Below, piece by piece: positions 9,458 through 19,386 of a stretch of DNA of 64,000 nt. Position 1 is the stretch's first letter. Every line of letters begins with the position of its first letter. The notes beneath the pieces were generated by a model. The model did no database searches and was not told the DNA's origin. It saw only the letters and a list, made by a program, of their open reading frames with translations. The stretch covers positions 7,589,501 to 7,653,500 of the forward strand of contig JALGPY010000005.1 in the NCBI GenBank assembly GCA_023055425.1. The letters run 5' to 3'. Source of the stretch: Linanthus parryae (lineage: Eukaryota > Streptophyta > Magnoliopsida > Ericales > Polemoniaceae). The position numbers were made by a program, and so were the translations under genes.

Positions 9458-10262
9458 GTCGTCGTGGTCTTTGCCACTGACACCTGATCAGATGACGTAT
9501 AGTTTGCCACGGGCAACGAAACCATAACAGTCTAGCTTCCCGGACAACATGTCGGGGGTATCATATTCCACTAGGGATTTAGCATTTAACGTTTTTGTTC
9601 TCTTCCCATACTCAAGGGGATGCTTGGTGGTGTCGATATAGTAGACTTTGCTGGATAAAACTTCAAGAGAATAGTGTGCATCAAAACTTGGTCTAGTATA
9701 GCCTCCAAGGAAATACAGCTTTGGGCCCAACATGATGCAAGACATTTCAACTGGGAAATCATCGTAACGAAATTCGACTGCAGGATAAAGAGACGGCGGT
9801 GGTGATTTTATCAAGAGAGGGTCTTCCTTTACCTCCTCCAGTCGACAAGTGCCGTAGCTAGACGACGACAAGGACAGGTCGACGGCATATACGGCTTGGG
9901 TGATGGGAGGCATGGGCGAACACTTCATAAACATGTATAGTATCTTCTTTTCCGCAGCGGCCGCCGCTTCCTTCTTCTGTTTCCGCCCACGACGGACAAG
10001 TCGACGACGAGATAGCATGAAAAGAAACGGCCGTGAAGGAGAAGACAATGCCTGACAACAACGACGTCGTCTTTGCTTTCCACGAGAAATCGCCATATGC
10101 GGCCTGAACCTGTATCTTCCCCCCACTGCGCTTATAGGGTTTGTATCGTTTGATGATGTTCTGATCAGTGGCGGAGCCAGGAATTTTTCGAGGGGGGGCA
10201 CAAAGTATTTGTACTATTGTCAAAGTTAAATTGATACTAAATTGTCTAGTTAGAAGTTATAC

Positions 10263-10330
10263 GCCTTATAGCTCAGTTGGTTAAGCATCTTCTTAAGCAC
10301 GTGCACCTCTAGAGTTCGAATCCCTGTCAG
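10263..10330 (+). tRNA. tRNA-like pseudogene in a MITE
   Basis: It has an A-box (TAGCTCAGTTGGTTAAGC) and a B-box (GAGTTCGAATCC) at tRNA spacing. The 5' GCCTTA does not pair with the 3' end, so a mature acceptor stem is not supported. It may still act as a pol III promoter; this is inference. Confidence 0.45.
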
Positions 10331-10384
10331 TACGTACGTTTTAATTTTCTTTCTTTTTTATTATTCGAGGAAAAAATTTAAAAT

Positions 10385-10453
10385 AGCGCAAAGTGGGAGT
10401 CGAACCCGCGTCACTTTGAATTTTCGGCAACCGGTTTACCAACTGCGCTAGGA
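10385..10453 (-). tRNA. tRNA-like pseudogene in a MITE (opposite strand)
   Basis: Reverse complement: CCTAGCGCAGTTGGTAAACC, then a B-box GGGTTCGACTCC followed by CACTTTGCGC. The D- and T-arm regions are recognisable, but the acceptor stem is not clean. No anticodon assignment is safe. Confidence 0.45.
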
Positions 10454-10659
10454 AAGACTTTGTAAACATTGCGGGCACCCTTATTATTTTACATTAACAG
10501 CGTTCATTTTTTTTACGCTATCTACTGTTTTCGGAAAATTTTAGGGGGGGGGGGGGGGGGCACGTGCCCCCCGTGCCCCTACATGGCTCCGTCCCTGGTT
10601 CTGATCACGAAACTGTAACTCCATACATATATAGATGATAGAGACCGGTGACTCAATCA

Positions 10660-10880
10660 CACATTCGATACTCTAGAATGTGTAAAAGACAAAATCACCC
10701 CTCAAGTTTGGTGTATAGACACTTTCACCCCTCCGTGTTTTGGAAAATTACATTATCATTTGCCTGCCAAATTTTAGAATTTTTGCACTCGATATCGTTC
10801 GTTAGTTTAGGATGGTTATCTTCCACTGCAGTACTTTCAGAGGACAAATTTTATCTGCTAGAGTGTAATGTGACACGATC
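10660..10880. repeat. Upstream flank shared with kelch copy B
   Basis: Aligns with 4858-5100, upstream of copy B, through TGTGTAAAAGACAAAATCAC, a TATAGACACTTTCACCCCT segment and CACTGCAGTA. The two genes thus share their 5' flank as well as coding sequence, although the MITE at 10166-10597 now separates this flank from copy C. Copy D has a different upstream flank, shared with copy A. Confidence 0.75.
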
Positions 10881-11115
10881 AAGTGAATTGAAGCTCAAGT
10901 CAAGAACTTGCAGATCCTGCCACAACCCAATCCCTTGTGGGATGCAACCAGTCAATTTTTGTTGAAGAAAATAATCTCCTTTAGCTTTGGACATGTGTAA
11001 CCCAAGCTACATGGGATTTCACCATTGAGCGTGTTGTTAGCTAAATTGGTCTGAATGACTCGCCGTTTAGTAATGCAAGTGGCCAGATTGATCAAGTACC
11101 AGGGAATTTACTTCA
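10877..11115 (-). pseudogene. Leucine-rich-repeat extensin (LRX-type) fragment
   Basis: On the minus strand one frame reads NLANNTLNGEIPCSLGYTCP and KLKEIIFF. After a 1-base deletion the next frame reads LTGCIPQGIGLW and a DLQVLDLSFNSL-like segment. This is the characteristic last part of the LRR block of plant LRX cell-wall proteins, where GEIP...SLG is followed by NNKLTGC.P..IG. Neither the signal peptide nor the Ser-Pro extensin domain is present. It is an isolated, frameshifted scrap. Confidence 0.7.
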
Positions 11116-11167
11116 TTAGTCAATGGAGAATCCAGCTGTCTTCAGCCTGTATTAGGAGTTGCCTGTA

Positions 11168-11346
11168 GTGCCACCTTAATCACTGCAGCACCGGAAAATA
11201 CTGCAGATGATGTGACCAACCATTTTCTGGTGAACTTTTCTACAGAGGAAAATGGCTCATTTCTAGATGTCAGTGCTGACCGTATTGCTCGTCAAGGTTC
11301 AAGTGTTTTCTTGCCCGTTGAGGATTCTGGTGGCTTTCCTCTCTGA
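11168..11346 (+). other. Unidentified open fragment
   Basis: A plus-strand frame reads ATLITAAPENTADDVTNHFL, continues through SFLDVSADRIARQGSS and FLPVEDSGGFPL, then stops at TGA (11344-11346). The composition looks protein-like, and the stop is followed by a TTTCTTTTCTC run. I recognise no family and see no start codon, so it may be an exon relic. Confidence 0.25.
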
Positions 11347-11349
11347 CTT

Positions 11350-13670
11350 TCTTTTCTCATCTCTTACAGGTACGAGATTGAAACCTTGCTCCCACTCTTG
11401 ATCAACTAATAGAGTTGTAACTCAAACATCTCGGCCGGAAAGATTCTATTCTAATAGATAGACGGGAAATCTTTCATGTATTCGAAGTAGTGCTCTTTGC
11501 GGAAGTACTCTTTCACACGATGTAGATGCCGTTTTTTCCAGGATGCTCCATAGGAATCCATCCTTATTTCATCTTCTGTTCGTGGGAGCTCAATTGGTTA
11601 TGCTACAGCTAATTTTTATTACTCACCAGTTTTAATAGGTGATTAATTCAAATTAACTGTTTTGACCGTGGGATTAATGATCATTAAAACGGATTGATTG
11701 TCATCAATTAGATTGATCAGTTTTACCAAAAACTGATGGATGAATCTCATTGATATAGTCAATCGTTTTATTGACTGTTGTACGTTTTTCTCTCTGGTTC
11801 ATCTCTCAACACAGAATTCTCTCTGCTTTCTCTGGCGAACTGAGGTGCGAGTCGAAGTGATCTTCATCGCTGCTGTAACGAAGAGGATCAGAGCTGTTTT
11901 ATCCTGGAAGGATCATCGCCGGATCCCAATACAGCGTAAGTGGGGGCGATTATTTCTTCAAGAGCAGTCAGGCCTTCTTCGCAAGACCTGGCGACTCAGC
12001 TGCGTTCGTGTATTACCTGTTCCATTGTGAACAGAGGTATGAACTGTTCCCTCTTTCCTTTCGTACAGTATCTAATTTCATTAGTATTTGTCTTCTTGAT
12101 TTGCTTTCTCTATGTTCTTGGTCATGCTCTGTTAATCAAATTTTCCCTACTAAAATCGTTATTTTTAGTGTGTTTCACCAACAAAACTTTCTGAGGTCCT
12201 CGAGCGAGTGTGCATTTTCATGCTTCTATTGGCGATGCGTTGGTGGTTTAACATCTGGGCTATTTATTTATCATTTTATAACTGCGATGTTTTATTATTT
12301 TTGTAAGTATAGCATGAAGGACCATAAGGACAACATAGTGGCGCGAGGGAAGGACTTATGTACCTTATCAGTAAAACTTGCCCAATCTTTCAGTTGTAAT
12401 TCACCCTAGCCCAATTGTGTCAAAACCCATAGAATAGATTTGAACTCTTCTACTCCGAAATTAGTTTGATGTGTAATTACTTTGGACCTTCTTAGGCTGA
12501 TTTAGGAGAACAGTGCCGACTGTAGAAAGTTAATTTGAGAAATAGAGCTTATGGGCTTCAGAATTATTTCACTTTCAAAATAGTGGTACTGTTGTGTTTT
12601 TATTTTTGAGATTAGGCCAACACAATATTTGATTAATCAGAACTACTTCAAGAGAATTAGACAACATGTTTTATGCGATTAGATATTCTCAGACTGCTCA
12701 TGCTTGGGAGTGTGTTGTGTTGGATGCTTGTACGATGTTATTATCGCTTTACGCTCTTAGTAATGATATGCGATAGATTCTTCGACTAATCTAGAAAATC
12801 AAACTTGTCATTCAGGAATCAATACTACTTTTAGTGAATCATACAGGATGTTTTCTACGATTGGATATTTTTCTACTGTTTTTATTAATGACACTCGAGA
12901 AACGATCCGACTAATCCAGGAAATCATACATGCCATTAAAGAATCAGTACTACTTTTACAGAATGACACATGTTTCCTGCGGAATGATATTTTCTTAGTG
13001 TTGATGCTTGAGAGTGTTTTGTTCTATCTCATAAGCTAATAGTTATATGTATTCGAGTACGTGTTTTTTTATTTTGTACTTTTTGTGTTTGTAAACTTGG
13101 TTTGTTGTGGTCGATTAATAGTAATGTGGCTTTGCTGGTGTCCCTATGTCTTTGCAGTTGCTGTGCTGCTTGCACTTGTCATTTCTGCTCCAGTGCTTGG
13201 AGTTACTTCGGTTGACGAGCTCTACTGAGGCGTTGAGGTATGTAATCTGTGCACGTTCTTTAATCTATGAAAGTTCTGCATGTGCTACTGCAGAATATGT
13301 AGTTGTTTTCCTAATATACTGCGAAGTTGCTGCTGTTATTAGCATAGATAAGGGCTTAACAGTTATGAGTTAACCACCTTAATCTATTGGTTAGTTCACT
13401 CGACCGCTTTAATGTATCAAATCCGCTCTCGCTTGTGTCCCTTTTTGCTGAAACTGCTAGAAGGGTCTGTGCGATATATTACCCTATGCTCCAGCCCTGC
13501 CTATAAGCTGATGATTTCAGTTACACGACGAATTCCTAGATTGCATTCTCTACAATGTATGTAGGATATGCTAGAAGGGTCTGTTACACTATGATTCACT
13601 TCAATTGGAGGTCTGTTGGAGCATAGGATATGCTAGAAGGGTCTGATAGAAGACGATAGTTATCTGTTTA
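11350..13670. other. No confident gene; possible LTR scrap and local duplications
   Basis: Nothing here supports a real gene. 11590-12040 has the look of an LTR 3' part plus leader (TTTTCTCTCTGG, then GGATCATCGCCGGATCCC), but no partner copy is in the window. 12660-13040 contains diverged direct repeats of roughly 130 bases around ATCAATACTACTTTTA / ATCAGTACTACTTTTA. 13158-13238 is exon-like (after TTTGCAG, before GTATGTAATC) and would encode a hydrophobic segment AVLLALVISAPVLG, but no neighbouring exon was found. ATATGCTAGAAGGGTCTG or a close variant recurs several times at 13440-13640. Confidence 0.4.
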
Positions 13671-13673
13671 ACA

Positions 13674-13998
13674 CTAGGGGATTGCCCGTGCCCGAGGGCA
13701 CTACCTCAAAAACACGTTTCACGGCCTATTGTAATGTCATAAATAAATTGAGTATTTTTATCTACAAACATGGGCAGAAAACGAAAATAACATAAATAAT
13801 CGTATTAAATAATTAGGAACAAAGGAAGCCCCTTTTTTATAATTATGATAAAATGAATGGATAGTTAAATGGTAGTTAAGTAGTTGGTAGTTAAATTTGT
13901 GGTAGGTGAGATCTAAGGGTTGTGGTTAATTCAATCTAACGGTCTAAAAGACATTTTAAAGTCAACCGTCCTAATTTATAATATAGATGTTTTCTCTG
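13674..13998. mobile_element. Possible small non-autonomous DNA element
   Basis: The block begins ACTAGGGGATTGCCCGTGCC and a GAGGGCAC palindrome and ends TAATTTATAATATAGATG. This pair of features is common at the ends of short repeats in many plant genomes. I could not define a target duplication or assign a superfamily. Confidence 0.35.
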
Positions 13999-14112
13999 AC
14001 ATGTTAAATAGATAACTATCCTATCACCTTTGCAGACAATCATGTGTTCGTGTGTTGACAAGATCTAGATCTAATGTTCAGATTATTTTTCCGGGTAAGA
14101 AGGTAATGATTA

Positions 14113-14482
14113 TGTTAGGGTTTACCTAACGTGATCGTAATTCTAGACACGATCAAGTCTCCACACACACGGGTTTTGAACCCACACACAATTTCGGTAA
14201 TTTTCTTCTTGATTGATTGATAAAAACTCTGAGAACTACAATACTTAAATAAGAAATACTGACCTAACCCTAATACGGTTCTACTGAATGAGCGGCCCAT
14301 AGGTAAAGAACCGTTAAAGAAACCCGGTCCATAGCTCGACAATAAAAATAAATTAAACGACTAACTAAATAAAATAAATAAACTAAACATGCGTAATGTA
14401 GTGCTTGAGATACTTGGGCTTTTGGCGTTCTCGTGTACTCCGTCGTAGTGCTGGTCCTGTTGACGGATGAGTATCCGTATCA
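14113..14482 (-). repeat. 3' LTR of the gypsy element
   Basis: Read on the minus strand it starts TGATACGGATACTCATCC and ends AGGTAAACCCTAACA. The gag-protease ORF stop lies inside it (14383-14385), so the last ~33 residues of that protein are LTR-encoded. Confidence 0.88.
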
Positions 14483-16407
14483 ACTCCCCCCCGGATAAGA
14501 ACCGTCTTGTCCTCAAGGCGAAAATAGGAGCGGTGCGCGCCCAAAGCGGCTTTCGTCAAACCCTGCAAGACCACCCAAGAATCTCCATGTTTTACCTTCA
14601 TTGTCATCTTGGAATAATCTGTAAGGACTTCGCCGAATTGTTGGAGCCACTGCACCCCCAAAACGACTTGCGACCCTTGGAACTCGAGGAGTAATAATTC
14701 GGCTGAAAACGTGTGCCCCTGAAGATCAATAGCAACTTCACCACAAGTAGTATCACAATGGAGGCAGTCCCCATTACCCACCGCAACCTTGAAAGCTGGG
14801 GTGGCCTGAACTGGTAGCTGCAACTTCTCGGCCAACTCAGGATGGATGAAATTGTGCGTCGCTCCGCTGTCGATAAGAACAGAGACCTCACGACCTCCGA
14901 TGTACCCGAGGAGCCGCAGAGAAGTCAACTGGTCACTGCTGGTCAGTGTGAAAAGACTGGAGGCATCAGCTGCAATGACATATTCTTCGGCCGGTGGCTG
15001 CTCTGCATTGTCGGAGTTCATAAGCAAGAATTTACCTTCGCACTTGTGACCCCTGAAATATTTATGGTCGCAATTATAACAAAGACCCTGGCGCTGGCGT
15101 TCCTGTTGCTCGGCTGGGGTAAGCAGTTTAATCGGAGGCGTGGTAGCAACTGGAGTAGGGGTCTTTGATTGAGACGCGACTGTCGGCGGCGCACGGCCCG
15201 GTGTGGAGGAAACTGTGACGGCAGTAGGGGCGCGGATCGCGTCTAATTCACGAGCTAGGGTAAAGGCAGCAGTGATAGTTGGCGGGTTACGCAGTGTCAA
15301 CTCACGCCCCAATGGCGGTTTAAGACCCGAAGCGAAAATAGAAATCAGTTGGTCGTCGGACGCCGTGTCGATTTTGTTCAACAGCTTTTCAAAATCATTC
15401 TGATAATCTAATACTGTCGTAGTTTGCTGCAACTTAGACAATTCGCCAAAATAATCATGATAGTAATCGCGGTCAAAACGAATTGTTACCTCCTCAAGGA
15501 AAGAAGCCCACGTAGTGAACCGAAATTTGGCCTCACGATAGCGAAACCAGTCAGCGGCATCACCATCCAACAAAACTCCGACGAGCTGTAGTCGTTCCGT
15601 AGTCCGGATGCGATAATAGTTGAAATATTGTTCAACCTTGAAAACCCAATTATGAGGATCGATACCGGAAAATTTTGGCGGCTCAACCCGTAATTTGTGT
15701 CCCCGGTCGTCACGACGAGGTGCGCGGCGATTGCCGTTGCGAGGGCCATACAAAGGCTGCTGGTGGCTGTCCCAATCGCCAGGTTCGTCGTAGTAGTGCA
15801 GACCATCGGTGTCCCAAGGATCCTCGTCGGCGTAATCCCGACGGCGTCGGGTGGTAGCCACGCGTGGAGGGCGCGGAACAGCCCCATATTGGCGACGGGG
15901 AGCTGTTGGCGCTGGCCTTCCATGGGCGTGCAAGGCGCCGTGGCGGCGGCTCTGGAAGTCGGACCCTCGCTCTGCCTTTGGATGAAACCCAGGTTGACGG
16001 GTCAGGGGAAGATACGGACCCGGATCTGGTTGCTGGTGGCGGGTCGGGCGAGTTCGACCCAGCGGGTTGAGAAGGGATCTGGGTCGTTCTAGCCAGTCAT
16101 CGTCAAAACCCGCCTCAACGTCGTGGTCAGAGTCCGACTCTGGTGAGGTGTGGGTTGCGATTGCTCCGCCGTTGTGGCGGCGTGGCTGGGGACAAGTGGT
16201 TCTTCCCGTCTTGATGTTGCCGGCGACTGGGTCAGAGGCGATCTGGGCTCTGTTCGGTGGAAGGACGGGGAGGTCACCGGAGACGCGGCCGGCGTTTGGA
16301 GCGGTGCGCTCTGTAGCAGAGGCGTCGGCGACGCCGGAAGTGGGCGGCGGTGGCTGGGCCGTGAGGAGCTGCTCCAAGGCAGAGCACCGTTCAGTGACAG
16401 TTTGAGG
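14383..16407 (-). pseudogene. Gypsy gag-protease polyprotein (5' part displaced)
   Basis: A continuous frame begins after the copia insertion (QTVTERCSALEQLL near 16400). It encodes a Pro/Arg-rich region, then a retrotransposon gag core (PPKFSGIDPHNWVFKVEQYF; WASFLEEVTIRFD). A CCHC-like knuckle CYNCDHKYFRGHKC follows, then an aspartic protease with the catalytic VLIDSGATHNFIH motif and the VVLGVQWL segment. It terminates in RRSTRERQKPKYL inside the 3' LTR with no reverse transcriptase. Gag packages RNA and the protease processes it. The N-terminal 57 or so residues are encoded at 18614-18783, beyond the inserted copia DNA, so the intact protein cannot be made. Confidence 0.85.
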
Positions 16408-18612
16408 GTACCCTTACCGATACTGCTCCTGATCGCCAAAGTCATGCACCTCCCTTATATGTGCATTCACCTGGCCTTTCTGAGGGCAATGACAGGGAGC
16501 TGCAGCCTGCTGTGCCTGATGTTTCTGCTGATCCCAGCTCTACTGCGCCCCCAGTAGCTTCTGGACAGCAGACACCAAGTTCCAGTTCAGGCATGGCAAA
16601 TTCCCCGAGCCCAATGATGACAAACTCTCCCCCACATCCATCTCATCCTATGCAAACTCGCAGCAAGTCTGGTATTAGTAAGAAAAAGCAACTTTTTTAT
16701 ACTACTACTTCTTCTTCTCCTCTTCATGTTGGTTTTACAGTCACTTCACCCACTACACTTACTGATCCACTCACTTTTTCTGAGGCTTCTAAATCACCTC
16801 AGTGGCTCAAAGCAATGACTGAGGAATTTTTAAGCCTCAAACAGCAACAGACATGGTCTTTGGTTCCTTTACCACCAAACACCAATGTCATTGGGAATAA
16901 ATGGGTCTTCAAAACTAAGTATAACCCAAATGGCACTGTTTCTCGCCACAAAGCCCGTCTTGTGGCTAAAGGGTTTCACCAAACCCATGGTTTAGACTAC
17001 GATGAAACTTTTAGTCCCGTGGTGAAACATGCCACCATACGTACTATTTTGGCACTAGCTGCACACTTTTCTTGGCCTTTGCAGCAATTAGACGTCAAAA
17101 ACGCCTTTCTTCATGGTTTTCTTCGGGAAACTGTTTATATGAAGCAACCGGCTGGGTTTGTTGACCCAAAATTTCCCAAACATGTGTGTCTTTTACACAA
17201 ATCAATTTACGGTTTAAAACAAGCCCCTCGGGCTTGGTTTGAACGATTCACTGTTTATTTATTGTCTCTTGGCTTCAAAACTGCACATTCGGATTCTTCA
17301 CTTTTTTTACGACATCACAACAATCGTTTAACTGTTTTACTTCTATATGTTGATGATATAATTGTTACGGGGAATGACAACTGTTACATTACTACTCTAG
17401 TTTCTCTCCTTAACAAGGAATTTAAAATGACAAATTTGGGACCTCTCACTTATTTTCTAGGCCTCCAAATTTCACGCACCAACACTGGTATTCATATCAA
17501 TCAAGAGAAATACACTACGGACCTCATTGCTAAATTCAACATGTCCAACTCCAAGCCTTGTACTACACCTTTGGCTTCTGGAGTTAAATACCACCTCAAC
17601 CAAGGAACTTTGTTGCCTGAACCAACTGTTTATCGCCAGTTATTAGGAGGGTTGCAGTATTTAACTTTCACTCGTCCTGATATTTCTTTCGCGGTGAATC
17701 ATTTGTGCCAGTTTATGCATCAGCCCACTGATTTACACCTTAGTGGTGCAAAACGCATATTGAGATATTTAAATGGTACCAAAAATCATGGCTTGTATTA
17801 TTCTGCTAACTCCTTGCCTATTAATATTTATTCCGACGCCGATTGGGCTGGTAACCCAACGGATCGTCGTAGCACCACGGGCCTCCTTGTCCTTCTTGGG
17901 CCCAATCCAGTCCACTGGGCCTCCAAGAAACAGGCCACAGTGGCCCGCTCATCCACAGAAGCAGAATACCGGGCCTTAGCCACAGCAGCTGCAGATTTAT
18001 CTTGGTTTAAACAGCTCTTCTTTGATTTAAAGATTCAAATTTCTCTTACTCCTCATCTCTGGACTGATAATCAGTCTGCCTTGGCTCTTTCTGCAAATCC
18101 ACTTTTTCACGCACGTACAAAACACATTGAGATTGATTATCACTACGTGCGTGAAAAGGCTCTAAACAAAGAACTCATTGTCTCTTTTGTCTCTTCCACA
18201 GGTCAATTGGCGGATTTCTTCACAAAAGCACTCCCAGCACCACAGTTTCATGCGCTCAAGTCTAAAATCATGTCGGCACCTCCGCCATCATTTTAAGAGG
18301 GGGTAATAGCAGCTGAAGAAGATTTGGGCTTCACAAATGGTCCAAGAACTCACTCTAAACGTTTGGGCTAGTCTCTTAGTGTAATGGGCCTCTGATTGTC
18401 AAGCCCATCATCTATTACGGGTTGTATTTTAGCCCAACAGCAGGGTTATGACCGTTTATTTCCTACCGTTGGATTACAATCCAACGGTCATATTATTCCT
18501 CTGTATTTAACCGGCCTTTGGCCTTCATTCATGAATATGAGAGAATGTTGTAGATACTCTTCATCTTCATTTCATCTTCCGCCTCTTTCTCTCACTAAAC
18601 CCTAATTGCTCT
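16405..18612 (+). mobile_element. 5'-truncated Ty1/copia fragment inside the gypsy gag gene
   Basis: The fragment consists of the end of integrase or the spacer (Pro/Ser-rich, ...PMQTRSKSG), complete reverse transcriptase and RNase H, and a 3' LTR (about 18307-18612, ending ...CTCTGTCA). The 5' LTR, gag, protease and integrase core are missing. Its ends abut the gypsy gag sequences GTGACAG (left) and CGCTGTG (right). No 5-bp duplication is evident, so a deletion followed or accompanied insertion. Confidence 0.75.
16461..18296 (+). CDS. Copia reverse transcriptase-RNase H ORF, intact frame
   Basis: An uninterrupted 611-residue frame; the true upstream start is lost with the 5' part of the element, so the first Met is only the first available one. 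Reverse transcriptase runs from NKWVFKTKYNPNGTVSRHKA (about residue 145) through QLDVKNAFLHG to the catalytic LLYVDDIIVTGND (about residue 295). RNase H follows with SDADWAG, STTGLL, SSTEAEYRAL and LWTDNQSALAL, ending at VSSTGQLADFFTKALP. All key Asp and Glu residues are present. It lacks its own promoter and is antisense to the host gypsy element. Whether it is transcribed is unknown. Confidence 0.85.
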   Translation: MHSPGLSEGNDRELQPAVPDVSADPSSTAPPVASGQQTPSSSSGMANSPSPMMTNSPPHPSHPMQTRSKSGISKKKQLFYTTTSSSPLHVGFTVTSPTTLTDPLTFSEASKSPQWLKAMTEEFLSLKQQQTWSLVPLPPNTNVIGNKWVFKTKYNPNGTVSRHKARLVAKGFHQTHGLDYDETFSPVVKHATIRTILALAAHFSWPLQQLDVKNAFLHGFLRETVYMKQPAGFVDPKFPKHVCLLHKSIYGLKQAPRAWFERFTVYLLSLGFKTAHSDSSLFLRHHNNRLTVLLLYVDDIIVTGNDNCYITTLVSLLNKEFKMTNLGPLTYFLGLQISRTNTGIHINQEKYTTDLIAKFNMSNSKPCTTPLASGVKYHLNQGTLLPEPTVYRQLLGGLQYLTFTRPDISFAVNHLCQFMHQPTDLHLSGAKRILRYLNGTKNHGLYYSANSLPINIYSDADWAGNPTDRRSTTGLLVLLGPNPVHWASKKQATVARSSTEAEYRALATAAADLSWFKQLFFDLKIQISLTPHLWTDNQSALALSANPLFHARTKHIEIDYHYVREKALNKELIVSFVSSTGQLADFFTKALPAPQFHALKSKIMSAPPPSF

Positions 18613-18613
18613 G

Positions 18614-18783
18614 TCACGCTGTGTCCCAGAGGGCCTTTTGAGCATCAAATCGCCGGTCCAGTTCGTCGTTCAGGGTTGTTTGCATACGGTGCAACTCCTC
18701 CGTCATCTTCTTGAGCATCGCGTCCATGAAGGTTTGGTGAATTGCTTGAAGGGATTCCTCTGTTATTGCTTTGGTGTTCGTCA
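18614..18783 (-). pseudogene. N-terminal part of the gypsy gag gene
   Basis: The start codon at 18781-18783 opens a coiled-coil-like segment (MTNTKAITEESLQAIHQTFM, then MLKKMTEELHRMQ) that ends ALWDTA at the copia junction. The 43 bases between the LTR edge and the ATG would hold the primer binding site (TGGTGCTTTCATTG near the LTR). I could not assign the tRNA. Confidence 0.7.
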
Positions 18784-18826
18784 TCGGATCGCCAATTGCT
18801 ATGACGATGGCAATGAAAGCACCAGT

Positions 18827-19197
18827 TTGTTAGGGTTTACCTAACGTGATCGTAATTCTAGACACGATCAAGTCTCCACACACACGGGTTTTGAACCCAC
18901 ACACAATTTCGGTAATTTTCTTCTTGATTGATTGATAAAAACTCTGAGAACTACAATACTTAAATAAGAAATACTGACCTAACCCTAATACGGTTCTACT
19001 GAATGAGCGGCCCATAGGTAAAGAACCGTTAAAGAAATCCGGTCCATAGCTCGACAATAAAAATAAATTAAACGACTAACTAAATAAAATAAATAAACTA
19101 AACATGCGTAATGTAGTGCTTGAGATACTTGGGCTTTTGGCGTTCTCGTGTACTCCGTCGTAGTGCTGGTCCTGTTGACGGATGAGTATCCGTATCA
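18827..19197 (-). repeat. 5' LTR of the gypsy element
   Basis: Near identical to 14113-14482. It begins TGATACGG and ends CCTAACA on the minus strand. The element is therefore a complete insertion in outline, not a solo LTR pair. Confidence 0.88.
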
Positions 19198-19386
19198 GAT
19201 TACTTTTATTTGTCTAAGAAGTTAATGTGGATTATATCTCCCTACCTATTTATGTAATTCACCGCGCTTCCCCCTCTTCCCTCATAATTGGAGCACCATT
19301 TTCTTTTTTACCTTTTTGTATATTGGTTGTTTTACCTTTCACATGGTTTCTTCATCATACTGTGGTTGTTGCAAGGGACTTTACAG

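Larger units (their letters stand above)
7785..10096 (-). pseudogene. Kelch-like gene copy C, split by a hAT element
   Basis: The start (MAISRG at 10094-10096) and the end (FLAP stop at 7785) match copies B and D. The body is interrupted by a 948-bp hAT element at 8510-9457. Subtracting the element and one 8-bp duplication leaves 1356 bases, exactly 452 codons, so the frame was intact at insertion. In addition the codon after GKLYVI is TGA (9488-9490), where copy A has Arg and B and D have Gly. The N-terminal basic region contains an extra Ala run (AAAAA) encoded by GC-rich codons. Either lesion abolishes the full protein. The downstream half retains the C-terminal domain without other visible damage, so inactivation may be recent. 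Confidence 0.85.
10158..10605. mobile_element. hAT-type MITE carrying two tRNA-like segments
   Basis: The element is 10166-10597 (432 bp). Its ends are CAGTGGCGGAGCCAGG and, reverse-complemented, CAGGGACGGAGCCATG. Perfect 8-bp target duplications GTTCTGAT sit at 10158-10165 and 10598-10605. Inside the right end is a G run of about 17 (10544-10560). The interior holds a plus-strand tRNA-like segment (10263-10330, TAGCTCAGTTGG and GAGTTCGAATCC) and a minus-strand one (10385-10453, GCGCAGTTGG and GGGTTCGACTCC), placed tail to tail. It sits just upstream of kelch copy C. Confidence 0.85.
14108..19202 (-). mobile_element. Young gag-protease Ty3/gypsy element with antisense copia fragment
   Basis: The element is 14113-19197, bounded by direct LTRs of about 370 bp that begin TG and end CA. 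Exact 5-bp duplications GATTA lie at 14108-14112 and 19198-19202. It is on the minus strand: 5' LTR 18827-19197, gag start at 18783, gag-protease to 14383, 3' LTR 14113-14482. I noticed one substitution between the LTRs (ACCCGG versus ATCCGG), so insertion is recent. No gypsy reverse transcriptase, RNase H or integrase is present. The gag frame is broken by about 2.2 kb of a copia element in the opposite orientation. Mobility would depend on proteins supplied in trans. Confidence 0.88.

Noticed and set aside
11350..11600. Possible organelle DNA insertion
   Set aside because: Some phrases felt plastid-like, but I could not place them in any plastid gene, so I do not claim it.
16067..16557. Plus-strand open frames opposite the gypsy gag gene and across the copia junction
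   Set aside because: Shadow frames of the GC-rich gag coding strand; the gag frame on the minus strand carries all recognisable motifs.
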